NCBI GenBank assembly: GCA_023393455.1
Contig: JAEWLJ010000012.1
Coordinates: 29,510 to 93,509 of the forward strand
Direction of reading: 5' to 3'
Source: Methanobacteriota archaeon
Lineage (GTDB): Archaea; Halobacteriota; Methanomicrobia; Methanomicrobiales; Methanoculleaceae
Length of the DNA: 64,000 bases
The notes beneath the pieces are model-generated. The model did not search any database. It was not told where the DNA came from and saw nothing but the letters and a program-made list of their open reading frames with translations. Made by a program: the position numbers and the translations under genes. This document shows, in pieces, positions 1-8,332 of the stretch (position 1 is its first letter; every line of letters begins with the position of its first letter).

Positions 1-87
1 GACGCATTTCACTTCTTTTGCGTTGTTCTCGATCGCCGCCCGGCGGGCGGTCGTGTAGATGTCGTAGGCGATGCTGTACTCGTGCAT
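1..87 (-). CDS. hypA: HypA, nickel insertion protein for hydrogenase maturation (partial)
   Basis: The first 29 residues are visible; the rest lies beyond the window edge. The N-terminus reads MHEYSIAYDIYTTARRAA, and the MHEYSIA start is the hallmark of HypA, in which His2 is a nickel ligand. HypA delivers nickel to [NiFe]-hydrogenase precursors together with HypB. Its ATG shares one base with the stop of hypC just upstream (TGATG), so the two genes are probably translationally coupled. The zinc-binding Cys residues of the C-terminal half cannot be checked here. Confidence 0.9.
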   Translation of the reverse strand, partial: MHEYSIAYDIYTTARRAAIENNAKEVKCV

Positions 88-311
88 CACTCCTCCATCG
101 CGGCGTAGACCTGCCTGAAGACCTCGCGGGTCTCAAGCCCTTCCTCTCGGCTGAGGCGCTGGATGGCGAACCCGACGTGGACGAGGACGAACTCCCCGAT
201 CTTCACGTCGACGAGGTCGAGCCTGACCTCCTGCTGCAGGTCGCCGAAGTCGACGACGCCGATGTTGCCCTCTTTTATCTCGAGTACCTCAGCGGGCATT
301 GCAATACACAT
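87..311 (-). CDS. hypC: HypC/HybG family hydrogenase maturation chaperone
   Basis: This 74-residue protein begins MCIAMPAEVLEI. The N-terminal Met-Cys of HypC is the functional cysteine that holds the Fe(CN)2CO unit with HypD and then docks on the hydrogenase large subunit. The length (74 aa) and the small beta-barrel pattern (GVVDFGDLQQEVRLDLV, then VGEFVLVHVGFAI-like strands) fit the family. It is upstream of hypA in the same transcript. The AT-richer stretch just above position 311 probably holds the promoter; no other gene is visible for about 890 bases upstream. Confidence 0.93.
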   Translation of the reverse strand: MCIAMPAEVLEIKEGNIGVVDFGDLQQEVRLDLVDVKIGEFVLVHVGFAIQRLSREEGLETREVFRQVYAAMEE

Positions 312-635
312 GACCTCTCTTCCTCATCTGTTGTTGTGTCTGAATGTCAAAAAAATTGACCATGCTGCACGAAGGCGCCCGGGAGCAGCCGCATCGACCG
401 CCGCGGTTCCCGCTTTCCCCCGTATTCATGTACCTATAGGTCGGTCCGGGCGGGTAAAAAGATATGTCTATCGTTGGTTCCGGCCGCTGGAGGGGCGGAG
501 GGTGGGACTGGCCGTGGTGTGCCCTTCTGGTACTTGTGCCCGGGAGCGTAACGTTATGGGAGTACCGTATCTATGCCCGCCTGTCCCTGTGCAGTGGGCG
601 GTGGTGACCTGCGCACTCCGGGTGCTCGAGATCCT

Positions 636-970
636 GATCAAAACTTTTCGGTTTTCTCATCCAAACCTTCGGCATACCCTAATCGGAGAGCATAATTCCT
701 AGAAATCTGCCATATGAGGCCTATTCTAGGCGTTGAGGGTGAAACAGCTTTCCATTGGGTATCGCCATTGGGGGAGGCGGCTCGCGGGGAGGGGGCGGGC
801 AGTGCGTGGTGATAGGCGATGGAAATCCGTGCATGGAGTTTATGCGATGTTCCGATGGGAACGACAGTTTGCAGGATGCGATGGCCCGGAAAGTGCGACG
901 TTCCAACGGAACGGAGAATAAGATGACCAAAGGTCTTCGAGTCCAGAGTTTGTCTTTTGGGACGACCTCA
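636..970 (+). repeat. Dispersed intergenic repeat, copy A (in the 312-1203 gap)
   Basis: The gap between hypC and the methyltransferase carries no convincing gene. It holds the fullest copy of a repeat found again near 31.5, 42.75, 59.5, 61.15 and 63.95 kb. Shared blocks are CCTTCGGCATACCC with ATCGGAG (about 672-692), GGTGAAACAGCTTTC (738-752) followed by CCATTGGGTATCGCCATTGG, GAGGGGGCGGGCAGTGCGTGG with GATA (789-814), ATCCGTGCATGG (about 825-836), and TTTTGGGACGACCTC (about 955-969). TATCGCCA near 759 can pair with TGGTGATA near 807. The remainder (312-635 and 971-1203) shows nothing I can name. Confidence 0.6.
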
Positions 971-1203
971 TCCTCAATGGAGTAGAGACCGGGAGGATGC
1001 GCCCTCGCACCTATCGGTGCTCAAGCTCCGCTGCGCTCGCGCCTCGAAACCCGCAGGTTTCTCAAACTCCGTCCCTTCAGAACGTCGTTTTGCCAATGGC
1101 GAGATCCCGCGATCCAGTACATCTGGGCAAAGGGGAAAAGTGGATCCTGTCAACCTCAAATATACCAACCTGCCAACCGGAATTCGGCCGCCCGGGTGCA
1201 GAC

Positions 1204-1827
1204 CTACTCCTCCCGCCGAAAGACCGCCTCCACCTCGGCCCGGGGGAGATCCTCTCCCCTGACCCGCATCCGCCAGCGGTGCGTCCTGACCGAGACCACT
1301 GCGAGCGGCGCGAAGAGTTCCACCGTCTCGGCCTCGGTGAAGTAGTGGGTGATGATGCCCCCGCCCCGGAGGAACGTCCACGGTTCCGTCTCTCTCCCCT
1401 TCCCGGCGCGCATGTCCTCGACGGAGAAACACCGGAAGAAGAGCGTGCCTTCGGGCCTGAGCACCCGGGCGGCCTCGGAAGTTATGGCCCTTCTGCCCGG
1501 CTCCGGCAGGTGGCCCGCGACGTGAACCAGGAAGACCGCGTCGAACGCCTCGTCCCGGAACGGCAGGTGCCGGGCGTCCGCGACGGCGAGGTCGGCCTCT
1601 GCCGTTCCCGGGCGGCGCCGGGCGAGGGCGACGGCTTCGGGAGAGATGTCGACCGCGGTCACGCGGAAGGATCGCCGGGCGAGGGCTTCGAAGGTCTTGC
1701 CGTTCCCGCAGCCGATCTCGAGGACGGCGGCATCGGTGGGAATATCGGGGAGTGGTGCCGGGGCTCCTCCCCAGAGACTTCCCCGCCTCCGGTAGTCCTC
1801 GTCCCAGGGGGATGGTTGGGCGGTCAC
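1204..1827 (-). CDS. Class I SAM-dependent methyltransferase
   Basis: This 207-residue protein has the Rossmann methyltransferase signature: motif I VLEIGCGNGKTFEAL near residue 35, an acidic end of strand 2 (VTAVDIS), and VADARHLPFRDEAFDAVF (motifs III-IV). It resembles the Methyltransf_11 group, small-molecule methyltransferases whose substrate cannot be told from sequence. The C-terminal part (ITHYFTEAETVELF) is the usual variable substrate region. It is a single gene with 30 bases between its start and the msrB end on the same strand. Confidence 0.8.
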   Translation of the reverse strand: MTAQPSPWDEDYRRRGSLWGGAPAPLPDIPTDAAVLEIGCGNGKTFEALARRSFRVTAVDISPEAVALARRRPGTAEADLAVADARHLPFRDEAFDAVFLVHVAGHLPEPGRRAITSEAARVLRPEGTLFFRCFSVEDMRAGKGRETEPWTFLRGGGIITHYFTEAETVELFAPLAVVSVRTHRWRMRVRGEDLPRAEVEAVFRREE

Positions 1828-1858
1828 TGATCAGTGGGTCGGCGCTGCCAGGGAATAA

Positions 1859-2398
1859 TTATTCGGGCCGGCCGGAGAGATCCTTCTTCCGCACGAACCG
1901 GAGCGATGCCGAGTTCATGCAGTAGCGCTGGTAGGTCGGCGGCGGCCCGTCGTCGAAGACGTGGCCGAGGTGGGCGTCGCACCGCCGACAGAGCACCTCT
2001 GTTCGGTTCATGAAGAACCGGGTGTCGAGATCCGTCCTGATGTTCTGGTCACAGATCGGTTTTGTGAAACTCGGCCAGCCCGTCCCCGACTCAAACTTCG
2101 TCTTCGAGGAGAAGAGGTGGTTGCCGCAGCAGACGCAGACGTAGAGGCCGTCCTCCTTGCAGTCGTGGTACCTCCCGGTGAAGGCCGGTTCCGTCCCTGC
2201 CTTACGTGCAATGGAGAACTCTTCCGGCGTCAACTGGCGCCGCCACTCCTCGTCGGATCTGACGACTCTCTCGACCTCTTCCATCTCCCCGGTCACGGCG
2301 TTGCAGACCGTCACCTTCCCGGTGGTCTCTGCCTCCCTGATCATCGTCCCGGCCATTGCCCGGAGAGCAGATAAATCGTTCCCCGGCTCGGGATACAT
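1859..2398 (-). CDS. msrB: Peptide-methionine (R)-S-oxide reductase MsrB
   Basis: It reduces methionine-R-sulfoxide in proteins. The MsrB core starts near residue 47 (RSDEEWRRQLTPEEF). It has both zinc CxxC pairs (C88/C91 in YVCVCCG and C137/C140 in CRRCDAHLGH), the substrate motif GTGWPSF, and the catalytic Cys160 in RYCMNSAS. The roughly 45 residues before the core are longer than usual. A TATA-like TTTATC near 2372 would favour an internal start at Met15 or Met19 (2356 or 2344), so the N-terminus is uncertain. The divergent lipoprotein gene starts 40 bases away. Confidence 0.93.
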   Translation of the reverse strand: MYPEPGNDLSALRAMAGTMIREAETTGKVTVCNAVTGEMEEVERVVRSDEEWRRQLTPEEFSIARKAGTEPAFTGRYHDCKEDGLYVCVCCGNHLFSSKTKFESGTGWPSFTKPICDQNIRTDLDTRFFMNRTEVLCRRCDAHLGHVFDDGPPPTYQRYCMNSASLRFVRKKDLSGRPE

Positions 2399-2437
2399 TT
2401 TCGCATCCGTTATATACCCGCCGGTCGATGAACCATC

Positions 2438-2902
2438 ATGAAAGACCCTCTCCCGGGAAAGAGTTTTGTCATCCTTATCCTCCTCGGCTGCCTCTTCGGC
2501 GCTGCCGTCACGGCGGGCTGCATAGGGAATTCCGCAGAGCCGGAGCCGGAGGACCCGACCCCGGCGGCGACACCGGGCGCTTATACCACCTACTCCCCCG
2601 CCGGGCCGAGACCGTCGTTCTCAGCCGACGTCACCACGCCCGAGAAGCGTATGCGCACCGACGGGTCCTGTTACTGGACCGTGACGGGAAGGGTGACCAA
2701 CGACGGTGATGGGCCCGCACGAAACGTCGTCGTCCGGTTCATGCTCGTCGACGACGAGAGCAATATGATCCGGGCGACCGAGACCGTTCTCGCCCCCCGG
2801 TTCCAGGCCGGCGAGATGAAGATATTCACCACCAACCCGCTCCCCGGCGACTGCGACCGGCAGTACCATGCCGAGATCGACGTCACGCACGATATTCCGT
2901 GA
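2438..2902 (+). CDS. Predicted lipoprotein with a small beta-sandwich domain
   Basis: This 154-residue protein has an N-terminal hydrophobic segment ending in a lipobox (VTAGC, Cys about residue 27), then a Pro/Glu-rich linker and a domain containing WTVTGRVTNDGDGPARNVVVRF. That pattern resembles FxLYD/CARDB-like surface domains (a transition strand, then GxAxNVxVxV). It is likely anchored outside the cell membrane. TTATATAC at 2410-2417 is 24 bases before the ATG, consistent with a leaderless transcript. The function is unknown. Confidence 0.7.
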   Translation: MKDPLPGKSFVILILLGCLFGAAVTAGCIGNSAEPEPEDPTPAATPGAYTTYSPAGPRPSFSADVTTPEKRMRTDGSCYWTVTGRVTNDGDGPARNVVVRFMLVDDESNMIRATETVLAPRFQAGEMKIFTTNPLPGDCDRQYHAEIDVTHDIP

Positions 2903-2950
2903 GGCTGCGGGTAAGGGTTATCCGGGATACGGGTTTAGAGAGGAGATGAG

Positions 2951-3619
2951 ATGAAGATACTTGGAATCAATGCAAGCCCCCGCGCCTCGAGGAGCCAGAC
3001 GCTCCGGCTTGTTCGGGCCGTCCTCGACGGGGCAGAGAGCGCCGGAGCGGAGGTGGAACTCGTGGATGTCGCGAAGCTCCGGATCGAGTACTGCCTCGGG
3101 TGCACGGTCTGCTACGAACGGGGGGAATGCGTCAGGAAAGACGATTTTGCCGAACTTTACCGGAAGATGCTCGATAGCGACGGGATCGTTCTCGGATCGC
3201 CCAACTACATCAACTCGGTCACCGCCCAGATGAAGACGATGCTCGACCGGATGGCGGACGCCATCCACTGCCAGAGGTTCATCGGGAAGTACGGGTGCGC
3301 CGTCTCCACGGCGGGCGGCTCCGGGGCGGACGAGATTGTGGAGTACCTGAACGGGGTCCTCCAGACCCTGGGCGCGAACACCGTGGGCGGCGTCGGCGTG
3401 GTTCTCGGCGGTGACCCGGAGACGATCGTGCCTGCGGAGGGGCGGGCCTACGAACTCGGGAGAAGACTTGCACGGGCCATCGAGAAGAAGGAGACCTACC
3501 CCGACCAGGAGGAGTTCCACGCCGCGATGCTGGATCGGATGCGGGCGCTGGTCACGGCGAACAGGGATCGCTGGCACCACGAGTACGACTACTGGAGAGA
3601 AGCCGGGCGGATACCCTAG
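2951..3619 (+). CDS. Iron-sulfur flavoprotein / NADPH-dependent FMN reductase family
   Basis: This 222-residue flavodoxin-like protein starts MKILGINASPRASRSQTLRLV, with the FMN phosphate loop GINASPRxxxxT. It then has a compact cysteine cluster, CLGCTVCYERGEC at about 50-62, as in archaeal iron-sulfur flavoproteins, and GSPNYINSVTAQMKTMLDR (the GSPxY motif). Such proteins carry FMN and often a [4Fe-4S] cluster and move electrons to oxygen-stress or ferredoxin partners. Its TAG stop overlaps the stop of the convergent HEAT-repeat gene by four bases. Confidence 0.85.
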   Translation: MKILGINASPRASRSQTLRLVRAVLDGAESAGAEVELVDVAKLRIEYCLGCTVCYERGECVRKDDFAELYRKMLDSDGIVLGSPNYINSVTAQMKTMLDRMADAIHCQRFIGKYGCAVSTAGGSGADEIVEYLNGVLQTLGANTVGGVGVVLGGDPETIVPAEGRAYELGRRLARAIEKKETYPDQEEFHAAMLDRMRALVTANRDRWHHEYDYWREAGRIP

Positions 3620-6600
3620 ATCTTCCCCATCTCTTTCATGCCGATCCCCTCGACGATCCGTTGCAGCCCCTCCCGGATTTTCGGCTGCGCTTCCTCGCTG
3701 AGCGTCTGGTCGAGGGTCGGGAGCACCGCCTCGCCCATCTGGATCAAGGCCCATTCGGCCCGTTTTCTGACCGCAAGTGCGTCGTCCCCGAGTGCCTGAA
3801 TCAGCGGGGCGACAGCGCCCTCTCCCCCGATCCGGTCGATAGCCCGGACGGCGTTCGTCCGCACCTCGATCAACGGATCGGAGAGCGCTTCCGCAAGTAC
3901 CGGAAGCGCGTCGGCCCCGAGCCATTCCACCTCGGCCCACCGCCCCTGTGCCATGAGGTGGAGCGTCCGTTCTTCGCCGGTCTCCGGTCTCCAACCGCCC
4001 GCTTCCAGCGCCTCGGCGACCCCCGCCCGGAACGTCTCGTCCCCCGAGCGGAGAGCGTCGATCAGGTGGCGGCGCATCGTCTCGCCGGGATTCTTCAGGG
4101 CCTCGAGTGCGGCGTACCTGACCCGGTCGTCCACATCGTGGAGCGCCATGATCAGCGGTTCTAAGGCGTTCAGGTCGCCGATGTAGCCGAGCGACCGTGC
4201 GGCGGCGATCTTGACTCCCTCATCCCTGTCCCGCAACGCCAGGGCCAGCGGCTCGATCGCCTCCTTGCTTCCTATGTAGCCGAGGGCTTCCGCCACGGTC
4301 GTCCGGACCTCGATGTCGTGGTCCTGGTGCAGGGAGCCGAGCAGGGCTTCGATAGCTCGTTTGTTCCCGATCTGGCCCAGGTTGCGGGCGGCAACGATCC
4401 TGACGTACCGGTCGCTGTCGCGCAGGGCATCCATGAGCGGCGTGACCGCGGCCTCGCGCATGTCGCCGAGGATACTGGCGGCAGCAGACCGGATCTCTGA
4501 ATCTTCGCCCCTGAGTGCATGGATGAGGGCGTCCACGGCGGGGCGTCCCATCATGATGAGACGTGTAGCGGCACTGAGTTGCGCTTGCCAGTCCTTGTCC
4601 TTGAGCGCGCCGATCAGGGTGTCGATATTCTCCTGGCCCGACTGCTCGAACGCCTTCTTATCCTCCACCCGGACCTTCCTCGTCTTCTTCGAGGTGCGCT
4701 CCTCCTCCTCGACCTGGCTGCCGAGCGTCCTCCGCCAGACGTCGATCACCTGCCTTTTTCTGAGGGCGGCCGCGGCCCTTGTCCTCACTTCCTCGTCTTC
4801 GTCGTCGAGAGCGTAGCGCAGGACATCGCCTGCACCCTCGTCCGGTATCTCCCAGAGGGCGTCGATTGCGGCAAGCCTCATCTCCTTGTTGCCCGTTCTC
4901 AGCACAAGGAAGAGCGGCTCGATCGCCATGGCGTCGAAGGTGCTCAGGGCCCGGGCAACGCTCCACCGGACGTCCGGCGCACTGTCCCCGAGATGCGTGA
5001 TGAGGACGGGGACCGACTCGGTTGCGCCGATGAGCCCTATCGCTTTCGCCGCCGTCACCCGGACGACCGGTAAGGGGTCGTCCAGTGCCTCTTCGAGTTC
5101 CCTGAGTACGCCACGGCCGAACTCCGCGACGGCATCCGCCGCAGCGACCCGGACGCCGTGGTACCTGTCGCGGAAGAGGTGAATGAGCGGGTCAACCGCA
5201 CGGCGGTCGCCGATACGGCCGAGCGCCAGGATGACGGCGATCCGGACGTCTTCTCTCGCGTCGCCGAGCGCCTTGACCAGCGCCTCGACACCGTCCGGGT
5301 CCTCCATATCGCCGAGCGCCTCCGCGGCGGCGATCCGGACGCTGTAGTGGGGGTCCGAGAGCGCTTCGATGATGTATCCGAGCGCCTCCTCCCCCATGCC
5401 CTGGAGCGCGGCGACCGCCGCGGCCCGGATGCTGGGGTCCCTGCTCCTGAACGCTTCAAGGCAGATCTCAAGCTGCGTCTTCTCGGGGACCGGCTCGGGG
5501 GGTTCGGGCGGTTCAACCGGCTCCTTCGCGATCTCCGGGATCACCAGTTCCTGCGGCTCCCGGTCTTCCTCCTCGGGCTGGTAGGCGAACGGGTTCTCCT
5601 CTTCGGCCTCGGCGATCTCCTGCTCAAACTCGGTTGGGATGAGCTGGTCGAGCGAGATCGCACCTTCGGGAGCCGCCTGGAGATCGGCCTTCCAGCGTGC
5701 CTTGACCCGTGCCCACGCCGCCTCCGCCTGCTGGCTCTCCTGGATGAGGTCGCTGAGGCTCACGGCCGCTTTGGGTTCTTCCTGCGTCTGCTCTACGGGT
5801 ATCTCAGGCGTCTCGTCCCGGGCCGGTGGCGAGGGTTTTTTGACCGGTTCGTTCGGGGCGTAGTTCGGGCGCCCGAACTGCTTCTCGAACCGTTTCTGGA
5901 TAGCAAGTCCTTCTTTGAGTTCCTCACTGTACCGGGACTTATCCTCCAGTGCGGGCTGGGTCCGGGTCGCTTCTTCCTGGCGTTGCCGGATGTAATCGAG
6001 GGCAGCCAGGGCTTGTTGTTTTCGTGCGGGATCTCTCGACGAGGCTTCCATATGCAGGGCGTTGAGTGCCGGCTGCCCCAGTTGCCGCAACGCTTCGCTC
6101 GCACCGGTGCGAACGCCCGAGTAGCCGATCCCCAGCGCCCGGATGAGCGGCGGGATGGCCGGTCTTCCCATCCGGATCAGGTCTTTCCACCGTTCGCCTG
6201 CGATCAGGTACTCCGCTCTCTGCAGGTCGCTCTGCGGCACCCAGCCCAGTTTGCCGAGGGCCCATGCCGCTTCCATCCGGACCTGGTGGTGGGGATCGCT
6301 CAGGGCGTCGGCCAGCGGGGGTTTCGCCCGGTCGTCGCCGACCTCCCCGAGCGCCTCGATGACACGTATGCGGACGTCCGGCTGGGGGTCTTTCACGGCT
6401 TTGATGAGCGGCGGGACAACCCGGGCGTCGCGGATCTTTCCCAGGGTTCGCGCCGACTCGCTCCGTATCCGGGGGTTCTCGCTCCCCAGGGCCTTGAGGA
6501 GAACCGGGACGGCCGCTCCCTGGAGTTTGGCAAGTTCCTTCCAGTCCTCCCTGAGGTAGTAGAACCGCACCTTCTCCTGGGCGTCTTCGGGCGACCATTG

Positions 6601-7095
6601 CATCGCGGCAAGCACGTTTGCGGCTTCCTTCCGCACCGAGAGGTTGGCGTCACCAAGCGCTTTCGTGAGGGGCGGGATCATCTTCCTGCCCCCCCCCTGG
6701 AGCGCGATCACCGTAGCACGCCGGATTGCTGGCTGTTCGTGGTGCAGTGCGGGCATCAGCATATCGGCCATCGAGTTCTCCGCCTCCGCGATTGTGCGGG
6801 AGATGGATGCCTGCAGGCCGGGGCTGGCCCGGAGGATCAGGGCGAGGAGCAGCGGGATAGACGGTGCGCCGACTGAGACGAGCGACTCGGTCATCCGGGT
6901 TCGCGACGCGGGACGGGCACGCTCGAGCGCCCTGAGTATATCCGGGATGGCGGGAACCCCGAGGGCGGCGAGAGCCCGGGCTGCATCGGCACGGTTGCCG
7001 GGATCTTCGCCGTTCAAAACCGCAACCAGGCCGGGGTAGTCCTTCGCCTGCTGTAACCCGTCGATCTTCGTCCGGAATTTATCAAAGAATGCCAT
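3616..7095 (-). CDS. Large HEAT-repeat (PBS-lyase-type) scaffold protein
   Basis: This 1159-residue protein is built almost entirely from about 30-residue HEAT units of the type DPLIxALxDxxxxVRxxAAxALGxIGD. One array spans roughly residues 30-360 and a second 545-1150. They are separated by an acidic, Pro-rich linker (about 385-545) with EEEDREPQELVIPE-like text. No catalytic motif is visible. Such arrays are usually protein-binding scaffolds; the PBS-lyase-like name reflects repeat similarity, not phycobilin chemistry. There is no signal peptide, so it is probably cytoplasmic. It is convergent with the flavoprotein gene and nothing is co-transcribed with it. Confidence 0.85.
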   Translation of the reverse strand: MAFFDKFRTKIDGLQQAKDYPGLVAVLNGEDPGNRADAARALAALGVPAIPDILRALERARPASRTRMTESLVSVGAPSIPLLLALILRASPGLQASISRTIAEAENSMADMLMPALHHEQPAIRRATVIALQGGGRKMIPPLTKALGDANLSVRKEAANVLAAMQWSPEDAQEKVRFYYLREDWKELAKLQGAAVPVLLKALGSENPRIRSESARTLGKIRDARVVPPLIKAVKDPQPDVRIRVIEALGEVGDDRAKPPLADALSDPHHQVRMEAAWALGKLGWVPQSDLQRAEYLIAGERWKDLIRMGRPAIPPLIRALGIGYSGVRTGASEALRQLGQPALNALHMEASSRDPARKQQALAALDYIRQRQEEATRTQPALEDKSRYSEELKEGLAIQKRFEKQFGRPNYAPNEPVKKPSPPARDETPEIPVEQTQEEPKAAVSLSDLIQESQQAEAAWARVKARWKADLQAAPEGAISLDQLIPTEFEQEIAEAEEENPFAYQPEEEDREPQELVIPEIAKEPVEPPEPPEPVPEKTQLEICLEAFRSRDPSIRAAAVAALQGMGEEALGYIIEALSDPHYSVRIAAAEALGDMEDPDGVEALVKALGDAREDVRIAVILALGRIGDRRAVDPLIHLFRDRYHGVRVAAADAVAEFGRGVLRELEEALDDPLPVVRVTAAKAIGLIGATESVPVLITHLGDSAPDVRWSVARALSTFDAMAIEPLFLVLRTGNKEMRLAAIDALWEIPDEGAGDVLRYALDDEDEEVRTRAAAALRKRQVIDVWRRTLGSQVEEEERTSKKTRKVRVEDKKAFEQSGQENIDTLIGALKDKDWQAQLSAATRLIMMGRPAVDALIHALRGEDSEIRSAAASILGDMREAAVTPLMDALRDSDRYVRIVAARNLGQIGNKRAIEALLGSLHQDHDIEVRTTVAEALGYIGSKEAIEPLALALRDRDEGVKIAAARSLGYIGDLNALEPLIMALHDVDDRVRYAALEALKNPGETMRRHLIDALRSGDETFRAGVAEALEAGGWRPETGEERTLHLMAQGRWAEVEWLGADALPVLAEALSDPLIEVRTNAVRAIDRIGGEGAVAPLIQALGDDALAVRKRAEWALIQMGEAVLPTLDQTLSEEAQPKIREGLQRIVEGIGMKEMGKI

Positions 7096-7277
7096 TTCTG
7101 CTGCCGGTAAAATACGTTATCGGAGGTGCTGTCTGAAATCCCGTTTATTTAGATTATATTCGGTATCCGTTACCAATAAATCTTCCATCGTGCGTCCCGC
7201 GGTACACCGGGGCCGCGACCGGGTCAGCCCGGGCGATGCGAATCTTTATCGGTGGAAGGCCGGTATACCGGGAGCCT

Positions 7278-8330
7278 ATGATACGCCTTGATATAACCCG
7301 GCTGCCGGGGATCGTGAAGGAACTCGCGCCGGAGATGGAGGAACTCGTCTCGCGGATATACTCCTGGTACGTCGAGCCCGGACACCTCGTCCTCACCGAC
7401 GCGATGCTTGAATGGGTGCGGGAGAAGTACGGCGATATCGAGACGCAACAGATCGTGAGGGTGACCAACAACCAGACCGGCGAGAGCACGCTGTTTAACT
7501 CCGTTCGGGCACGCCGGCCTATTCTGACCCCCCGCGCAGAGGAGACGCGGGATCTTTCGGCGCTCTCGGCGGAGGGGCCGTTCGCAGACCCTCTGGAGAA
7601 GACACCGGCCGATACGTTCGGGCGGATCGACGGCGACCACTGGGTCACGGCAAGCAACATCGCCAAGTACGATTACCTCCACGCCGTCATCATCGCAAAG
7701 GAAAACGACCCTTTCGTCACCAGCGAACCGCAGGTCGCCGATATGATCAGCGTGGCTATCCGGTGGTGCCAGGACGCGAACCGCACCAACCCCCGGGCGG
7801 TCTACCCCTTCGTCGTCTGGAACTTTCTCTGGCGTGCGGGGGCGAGCATCGTGCACAACCATGCCCAGGTGCTGCTCACCCACATCCCCTACGCCGCTCC
7901 GGCACGGCTGGAGCGGGCCCGCGATGAGTACCGGTGCCGCTACGGGAGCGAGTACTACGACGACCTCTTCGCCGCCCACACCGCTATCGGCCTCGGGCTC
8001 GTCTACAAAGGCGCCCGGGTCATGGCGCACCTCGCCCCGAGAAAGGAGCACGAGGTTGCGATCGTCACGGAGTCGCCGCGCGATATCGCCCCGGCTCTTG
8101 CAAAGGTGCTCGAGTGTTACCGCAATATCGGGGTGCAGAGTTACAACGCGGCGATCTACATGCCCCCGCTCGGGGAAGAAGGGTATTACGTCACGTGGGT
8201 GGTCGACCGGGGCGACCTCCATTCCCGGACATCGGATATCGGGGGGATGGAGTTCTATGCCGGGACGCCGGTCGTCTCGTCCGACCCATTCCGCCTGATG
8301 GAGCACCTTATGGCCGCCATGCTGTCGTGA
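7278..8330 (+). CDS. HIT-like / galactose-1-phosphate uridylyltransferase-like protein
   Basis: This 350-residue protein has IVHNHAQVLL near residue 190, a HxHxQ nucleotidyl-transfer motif of the GalT/HIT superfamily, where the central His forms the uridylyl or adenylyl intermediate. HAVIIAKENDPF in the first half and YNAAIYMPPLG near the end also fit GalT-like folds. An upstream in-frame ATG at 7236 is less likely as start because a TATA-like CTTTATC sits at about 7242-7248, 30 bases before the chosen ATG. Its convergent neighbour is a glycosyltransferase, so a role in sugar-nucleotide metabolism is plausible. The substrate is unknown. Confidence 0.75.
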   Translation: MIRLDITRLPGIVKELAPEMEELVSRIYSWYVEPGHLVLTDAMLEWVREKYGDIETQQIVRVTNNQTGESTLFNSVRARRPILTPRAEETRDLSALSAEGPFADPLEKTPADTFGRIDGDHWVTASNIAKYDYLHAVIIAKENDPFVTSEPQVADMISVAIRWCQDANRTNPRAVYPFVVWNFLWRAGASIVHNHAQVLLTHIPYAAPARLERARDEYRCRYGSEYYDDLFAAHTAIGLGLVYKGARVMAHLAPRKEHEVAIVTESPRDIAPALAKVLECYRNIGVQSYNAAIYMPPLGEEGYYVTWVVDRGDLHSRTSDIGGMEFYAGTPVVSSDPFRLMEHLMAAMLS

Positions 8331-8332
8331 TA

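Noticed and set aside
163..702. 179-codon frame on the plus strand near the window start
   Set aside because: It overlaps hypC antisense and then runs through non-coding repeat sequence.
5158..6876. 572-codon frame on the plus strand
   Set aside because: It is the antisense shadow of the HEAT-repeat gene; the repeated, Leu/Arg/Asp-rich text mirrors the repeats and has no start signal.
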